From: a virus
IMG/VR virus record: IMGVR_UViG_3300024356_000037
Span: 1-26,357 of that record
Reading direction: 5' to 3' (one strand)
DNA: 26,357 nucleotides
In this document: positions 26,288 through 26,357 of the stretch, in pieces
Position numbering within the stretch: the stretch's first letter is position 1
Layout: every line of letters begins with the position of its first letter
Position numbers and translations under genes: made by a program
Notes under the pieces: generated by a model
Told to the model about the DNA's origin: nothing
Database searches by the model: none
The model's input: the letters and a program-made list of their open reading frames with translations, nothing else

Positions 26288-26301
26288 TTGACTGGTGTCA
26301 A
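26288..26301. promoter_or_regulatory. TTGAC-N4-GTCAA operator-like dyad
   Basis: TTGACTGGTGTCAA, the fourth copy of the 14-base dyad in the window. TTGCCC (26261-26266), 16 bp, TACAGT (26283-26288) upstream could be a promoter with the dyad at its -10/+1, ahead of ATG 26318; this is weak. Confidence 0.45.
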
Positions 26302-26317
26302 TAACTGTGACCCAGCC

Positions 26318-26357
26318 ATGCCCAAGAGAAGACCCAAGAAAAATAATCGGATTTCCC
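26318..26357 (+). CDS. Possible start of a gene running off the window
   Basis: An ATG opens a frame MPKRRPKKNNRIS to the window edge, strongly basic. No clear ribosome site precedes it. The upstream operator-like dyad gives mild support. Too short to assign. Confidence 0.25.
   Translation, partial: MPKRRPKKNNRIS

Noticed and set aside
1-26357. CRISPR arrays, insertion sequences, integrase or attachment sites
   Set aside because: No regularly spaced repeats, no transposase motifs and no recombinase gene were seen in either strand.

Overview
The window is part of a tailed-phage (or prophage) genome. It is dense and GC-rich, with many short genes that overlap by 1 to 30 bases (ATGA, TGATG or GTGA junctions) and several strand switches. 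It carries replication, recombination, lysis, nucleotide-metabolism and DNA-modification genes. I see no terminase, portal, capsid, tail or integrase gene, so this looks like the early/accessory part of a larger genome. Two minus-strand products suggest the host: a trypsin-like protease ending in a dockerin-type calcium-binding repeat (DxNxDGxVDxADLxxLLAxWG style), and a secreted protein with two cohesin-like repeats. That dockerin style is typical of secreted proteins of Planctomycetes, especially Phycisphaerae, so I infer a phage of such a host. Nothing in the window proves it.

Layout. 1-6912 (+): replication/recombination operon with an ERF-type annealing protein (5' end outside the window), a ParB-like protein, SF2 helicase, DNA methyltransferase, Toprim primase and RusA resolvase, closed by an intrinsic terminator. 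6993-7349 (-): HNH endonuclease. 7404-8608 (+): a promoter with a long structured leader and one unknown gene, a probable stand-alone small RNA, a second structured RNA and a holin-like protein. 8568-10706 (-): five-gene operon that includes a sigma-like factor. 10788-11675 (+): two small paralogous genes. 11678-14806 (-): secreted cohesin-like protein, ThyX, protease-dockerin. 14873-20842 (+): about sixteen small genes including an i-type-lysozyme-like protein, a ribbon-helix-helix protein, a possible PD-(D/E)XK nuclease and a TET-associated-type glycosyltransferase. 20878-22004 (-): two genes. 22075-23212 (+): four small genes. 23154-23844 (-): one gene behind a structured leader with a tRNA T-arm-like hairpin. 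23936-25941 (+): six genes ending in a P-loop kinase. 25942-26357: no convincing complete gene, GC-rich alternating purine/pyrimidine sequence with tandem repeats.

Regulation. Eleven sigma70-like promoters can be read by eye, most as TTGACA, 16 bp, then TAxxxT. At five of them a stem-loop starts within about two bases of the predicted +1. The stem sequences differ but the pairing is kept and the loop is usually AAGGG-like. Several promoters carry a second TTGAC half-site, inverted (TTGAC-N4-GTCAA) or direct (TTGAC-N5-TTGAC), which looks like an operator. Many starts share a leader of the form GGAGACGAGC-ATG.

Most interesting points: (1) a phage operon that appears to encode both halves of a cohesin-dockerin interaction, one half fused to a serine protease; (2) the 5'-terminal hairpin promoter family; (3) at least two non-coding structured RNAs around 8.1-8.4 kb; (4) a possible DNA-hypermodification set (glycosyltransferase, ThyX variant, P-loop kinase, methyltransferase).
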